The notes under the pieces: generated by a model | The model's database searches: none | Told to the model about the DNA's origin: nothing | The model's input: the letters and a program-made list of their open reading frames with translations, nothing else | Made by a program: the position numbers and the translations under genes | Part shown: piece by piece, positions 61,452 through 64,000 of the stretch | How the letters are laid out: every line of letters starts with the position of its first letter | How positions within the stretch are numbered: the stretch's first letter is position 1 | From: Actinomyces oris | Lineage (GTDB): Bacteria; Actinomycetota; Actinomycetes; Actinomycetales; Actinomycetaceae | Direction: 5' to 3' | Length of the DNA: 64,000 bases | Assembly (NCBI RefSeq): GCF_001937445.1 | Contig: NZ_MSKS01000015.1 | Span: 1-64,000 of the forward strand

Positions 61452-62528
61452 ATGAGCATCGACTACACCCCCGGCCCCCTCCTCGACGCCGCCCGTAACA
61501 CGCCCACCGCACTGTGGAACGACTCGGCCGACCCCGACGAGCTGCGTCAGTCCATCTCCTTCGGCGGTGTGGGCGCCACCTGCAACCCCACCATCGCCTA
61601 CACCTGCATCAACCAGCGCAAGGACATGTGGCTCCCCCGCATCGCCGAGCTGGCCGAGGAGATGCCCGAGGCCACCGAGTCCGAGATTGGCTGGCAGGTC
61701 GTGCGAGAGATGAGCGTCGAGGCCGCCACGCTGCTCGAGCCCATCTTCGAGGAGCACAAGGGGCGCAACGGCCGCCTGTCGATGCAGACCGACCCGCGCC
61801 TGGCCCGCAGCGCCAAGGCCCTGGCCGACCAGGCCGAGGAGTTCTCCAACCTGGCCAAGAACATCATCGTCAAGATCCCCGCCACCTCCGTGGGTGTCAA
61901 GGCCATTGAGGACGCCACCTACCGGGGCGTGTCGGTCAACGTCACCGTCTCCTTCTCCGTGCCCCAGGCCGTGGCCACCGGTGAGGCCATCGAGCGCGGT
62001 CTCAAGCGCCGCGAGGCCGAGGGCAAGGACGTCTCCACCATGGGCCCGGTCGTCACCCTCATGGGCGGCCGCCTGGACGACTGGCTCAAGATCGTGGCCA
62101 AGCGGGACAAGCTCTTCATCGACCCCGGCCACCTGGAGTGGGGTGGCGTGGCCGCCCTCAAGCGCGCCTACCAGGAGTTCCAGGCCCGTGGCCTGCGCGC
62201 CCGCGTGCTGTCGGCCGCCTTCCGCAACGTGCTGCAGTGGTCCGAACTGGTCGGCGGCGACCTGGTCGTCTCCCCGCCCTTCGCCTGGCAGAAGCTCATC
62301 AACGACTCCGGCTACAAGGTCGTCGAGCGTATCAACGAGCCCGTGGCACCTGAGATCATGGAGACGCTCTTGTCGATCCCGGAGTTCGTGCGCGCCTACG
62401 AGCCCGACGGCATGACGCCCGAGGAGTTCGACACCTTCGGCGCGACCCGCCGCACCCTGCGCGGATTCCTCCAGGCCGACGCCGACCTGGACGCCCTGGT
62501 GCGCGACGTCATCATGCCCCAGCCCTGA
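61452..62528 (+). CDS. Transaldolase family protein
   Basis: A 358-residue class I aldolase-type protein. GVGATCNPTIAY resembles the transaldolase signature 1 and NIIVKIPATSVGVKAI holds the Schiff-base Lys. It is diverged from the pentose-phosphate enzyme and is a family often found in inositol or sugar operons; the substrate may be a deoxy-keto-acid phosphate. I chose the Met at 61452; a Met at 61425 is also possible. It has the inositol operator upstream. Confidence 0.87.
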   Translation: MSIDYTPGPLLDAARNTPTALWNDSADPDELRQSISFGGVGATCNPTIAYTCINQRKDMWLPRIAELAEEMPEATESEIGWQVVREMSVEAATLLEPIFEEHKGRNGRLSMQTDPRLARSAKALADQAEEFSNLAKNIIVKIPATSVGVKAIEDATYRGVSVNVTVSFSVPQAVATGEAIERGLKRREAEGKDVSTMGPVVTLMGGRLDDWLKIVAKRDKLFIDPGHLEWGGVAALKRAYQEFQARGLRARVLSAAFRNVLQWSELVGGDLVVSPPFAWQKLINDSGYKVVERINEPVAPEIMETLLSIPEFVRAYEPDGMTPEEFDTFGATRRTLRGFLQADADLDALVRDVIMPQP

Positions 62529-62715
62529 TCGGCTCCGCTCAGGCCCGTCCGGGTCCCGGTGGGGGCCCGGACGCCCGCGGCGGCACCCGCCACCGGGCGG
62601 GTCCACGGCATGTTCGGACACGTCTACACGTTCTGCGCCGCCGAACCGCCCACCCCACCACTTTCCGCAGTTCAGACACCGATCCACACCCCACTCACAC
62701 GCAGAAGGAGCAAGG

Positions 62716-63705
62716 ATGCTCTCCATCGCCGTCATCGGCGCCGGCCGCATCGGTCACGTCCACGCCAAGACCATCGCCGCCCACCCCCAGGCCGAGCTCG
62801 CCCTGGTCTGCGACCCCTTCGAGGACGCGGCCGAGAAGCTCGCCGCCACCTACGGCGCCCGGTCCTGCAAGGACGCCGAGGAGGTCTTCGCCGACCCCCA
62901 GATCGACGCCGTCATCGTCGGCTCCCCCACGCCGCTGCACATCCCCCACCTGCTGGCCGCCGCCAAGGCGGGCAAGGCGGTGCTGTGCGAGAAGCCGATC
63001 GCCCTGGACATGAAGGACGTCGAGGCCGCCCAGGCCGAGCTCGACGCCGTCAAGGTCCCCGTCATGTTCGGCTTCAACCGCCGTTTCGACCCCAGCTTCG
63101 CCGCCGCCCGCGCTGCGGTCGAGGCCGGCAAGATCGGTGACATCGAGCAGCTGACCATCATCAGCCGCGACCCGGCGGCCCCGCCGGCGGAGTACATCAA
63201 GGTCTCTGGCGGCATCTTCCGCGACATGACCATTCACGACTTCGACACCGCCCGCTTCTTCCTGGGTGAGATCGAGGAGGTCTACGCCGCCGGGCAGAAC
63301 CTCGACCCGGCCCTGAAGGACACCGGCGACTTCGACGCCGCCGTCGTCACCCTCAAGGCCGCCTCGGGCGCCGTGGCCACGATCATCAACAACCGCCACT
63401 GCTCCTCCGGCTACGACCAGCGCCTCGAGGCCTCGGGCCGCGAGGGCGCCCTGTTCGCCGAGAACATCCGCGCCACCACGGTGCGCCTGTCCAACGGCGA
63501 GGTCACCGACGCCCAGGAGCCCTACCTCGACTTCTTCCTGGAGCGCTACGCCGACGCCTACCGCATCGAGCTGAGCGCCTTCATCGAGGCCGTCGAGGCC
63601 GGCACCACGCCTCCCACCGGTATCGGGGACGCCATCGCGGCTCTGCGCCTGGCCGAGGCCGCCACGGAGTCGGCCCACTCCGGGCAGCCGGTGCGCCTGA
63701 GCTGA
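62716..63705 (+). CDS. iolG: Inositol 2-dehydrogenase
   Basis: A 329-residue Gfo/Idh/MocA oxidoreductase making 2-keto-myo-inositol from myo-inositol with NAD. Rossmann motif IAVIGAGRIGHVHAK, conserved LCEKPIALD, and the catalytic Asp/His in FRDMTIHDFDTARFFLG. AAGGAG precedes the ATG. It is 187 bases after the transaldolase gene and ends before a strong hairpin. Confidence 0.94.
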   Translation: MLSIAVIGAGRIGHVHAKTIAAHPQAELALVCDPFEDAAEKLAATYGARSCKDAEEVFADPQIDAVIVGSPTPLHIPHLLAAAKAGKAVLCEKPIALDMKDVEAAQAELDAVKVPVMFGFNRRFDPSFAAARAAVEAGKIGDIEQLTIISRDPAAPPAEYIKVSGGIFRDMTIHDFDTARFFLGEIEEVYAAGQNLDPALKDTGDFDAAVVTLKAASGAVATIINNRHCSSGYDQRLEASGREGALFAENIRATTVRLSNGEVTDAQEPYLDFFLERYADAYRIELSAFIEAVEAGTTPPTGIGDAIAALRLAEAATESAHSGQPVRLS

Positions 63706-63730
63706 GCGCCGGCTCGCCACTCTGACGCGC

Positions 63731-63770
63731 GGTGGGCGTCGTCGAGCATTCCGCCTCGACGACGCCCACC
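63731..63770 (+). terminator. iolG terminator
   Basis: A perfect 16 bp stem GGTGGGCGTCGTCGAG and its complement with an 8-base loop, 25 bases after the iolG stop. Confidence 0.8.
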
Positions 63771-63815
63771 TGCGTTCTCAGCGCCTGCAGGGCCGTTGCG
63801 GGCCCGGCAGGCCGC

Positions 63816-64000
63816 TGTGTTGTCTCATGGTCTCCGAGAGCCTCGGGGCCATGACACCTCACGACACCGGCGCGGCGGGCCTGATGACCGTTGCTCGCTG
63901 TGCTGGCCGGGCTGGTTCGGCTGCTCGCAGCTGCTGGGATGGCGCCCGGCCTGTACTGCACGAGGGTCGGGATCCACTGGAGGAGGGTCGGGGGCACTCC
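63816..64000. mobile_element. Second copy of the TGTGTTGTCTC element, cut by the window end
   Basis: Begins with the same 11 bp terminal repeat TGTGTTGTCTC and ATG as the element at 25317, and 141 bases later carries the same ACTGCACGAGGGT...CACTGGAGGAGGGT arm as 25470-25505. It is diverged. The right end lies beyond the window. Confidence 0.6.

Overview
The window is high-GC actinobacterial DNA. It most resembles the genus Actinomyces (family Actinomycetaceae); the genus is an inference from gene content and gene style, not from a database search. Supporting signs are a NucS mismatch endonuclease, a DUF2550 gene directly after atpC, the order tsaC - wecA-like - atpI-like - atpBEFHAGDC, GTG starts with 4-base GTGA/ATGA overlaps, and an actinobacterial-type inositol locus with a Cgl0159-like gene.

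Layout. 1-2.9 kb: a lower-GC minus-strand cassette (SAV_915-like protein, small helical protein, large helical effector-like protein with a hydrophobic C-terminus, membrane protein that may be its immunity partner), bounded on the left by a decayed scrap of a DinB-type gene and on the right by the intact copy. 3.1-7.1 kb: DinB-fold protein, nagA, an AlkZ/YcaQ-like winged-helix protein and nucS. 7.5-17.7 kb: core energy and envelope block with DUF2550, the complete F1Fo ATP synthase operon, an AtpI-like protein, a WecA/TagO-type transferase and TsaC. 17.8-22.8 kb: a NarL-type two-component system whose kinase has a PspC domain, facing a PspC/LiaF-like membrane protein. 22.9-25.2 kb: a DJ-1/PfpI protein and a cytoplasmic alpha-amylase gene with a frameshift near its 3' end.

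25.2-38.6 kb is an accessory region: dispersed repeats, a ~650 bp element with 11 bp terminal inverted repeats inserted into one repeat, an EVE-McrB/McrC modification-dependent restriction pair, an RHH/Doc toxin-antitoxin pair, a PPM-type methyltransferase, two alpha/beta hydrolases, a carboxymuconolactone-decarboxylase-like protein, a YefM/RelE-type pair, a domain-permuted GH3 glycosidase, a Fic protein behind a palindromic operator, and an HTH/zinc-ribbon regulator. 38.6-43.9 kb: a second NarL-type two-component system divergent from an ABC-2 type exporter. 44-50.3 kb: a DUF4190/DUF4352-like protein, guaA, a small membrane protein with a hairpin-rich leader, a zinc macrodomain / SirTM sirtuin pair and a SnoaL-like protein.

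50.4-63.8 kb is a myo-inositol catabolic locus: alcohol dehydrogenase, MFS transporter, mmsA(iolA), iolD, iolB, a Cgl0159-type (beta/alpha)8 protein and iolC on the minus strand; a GntR/UTRA regulator, a transaldolase-like gene and iolG on the plus strand. No iolE is present in the window. A shared palindromic motif (TTTGTC-NN-RACA) sits in front of adh, mmsA, iolC and the transaldolase gene, and also overlaps the -35 of the small membrane gene at 47.6 kb, suggesting one GntR-controlled regulon. The window ends inside a second copy of the 25.3 kb repeat element. No tRNA, rRNA or CRISPR array was found.
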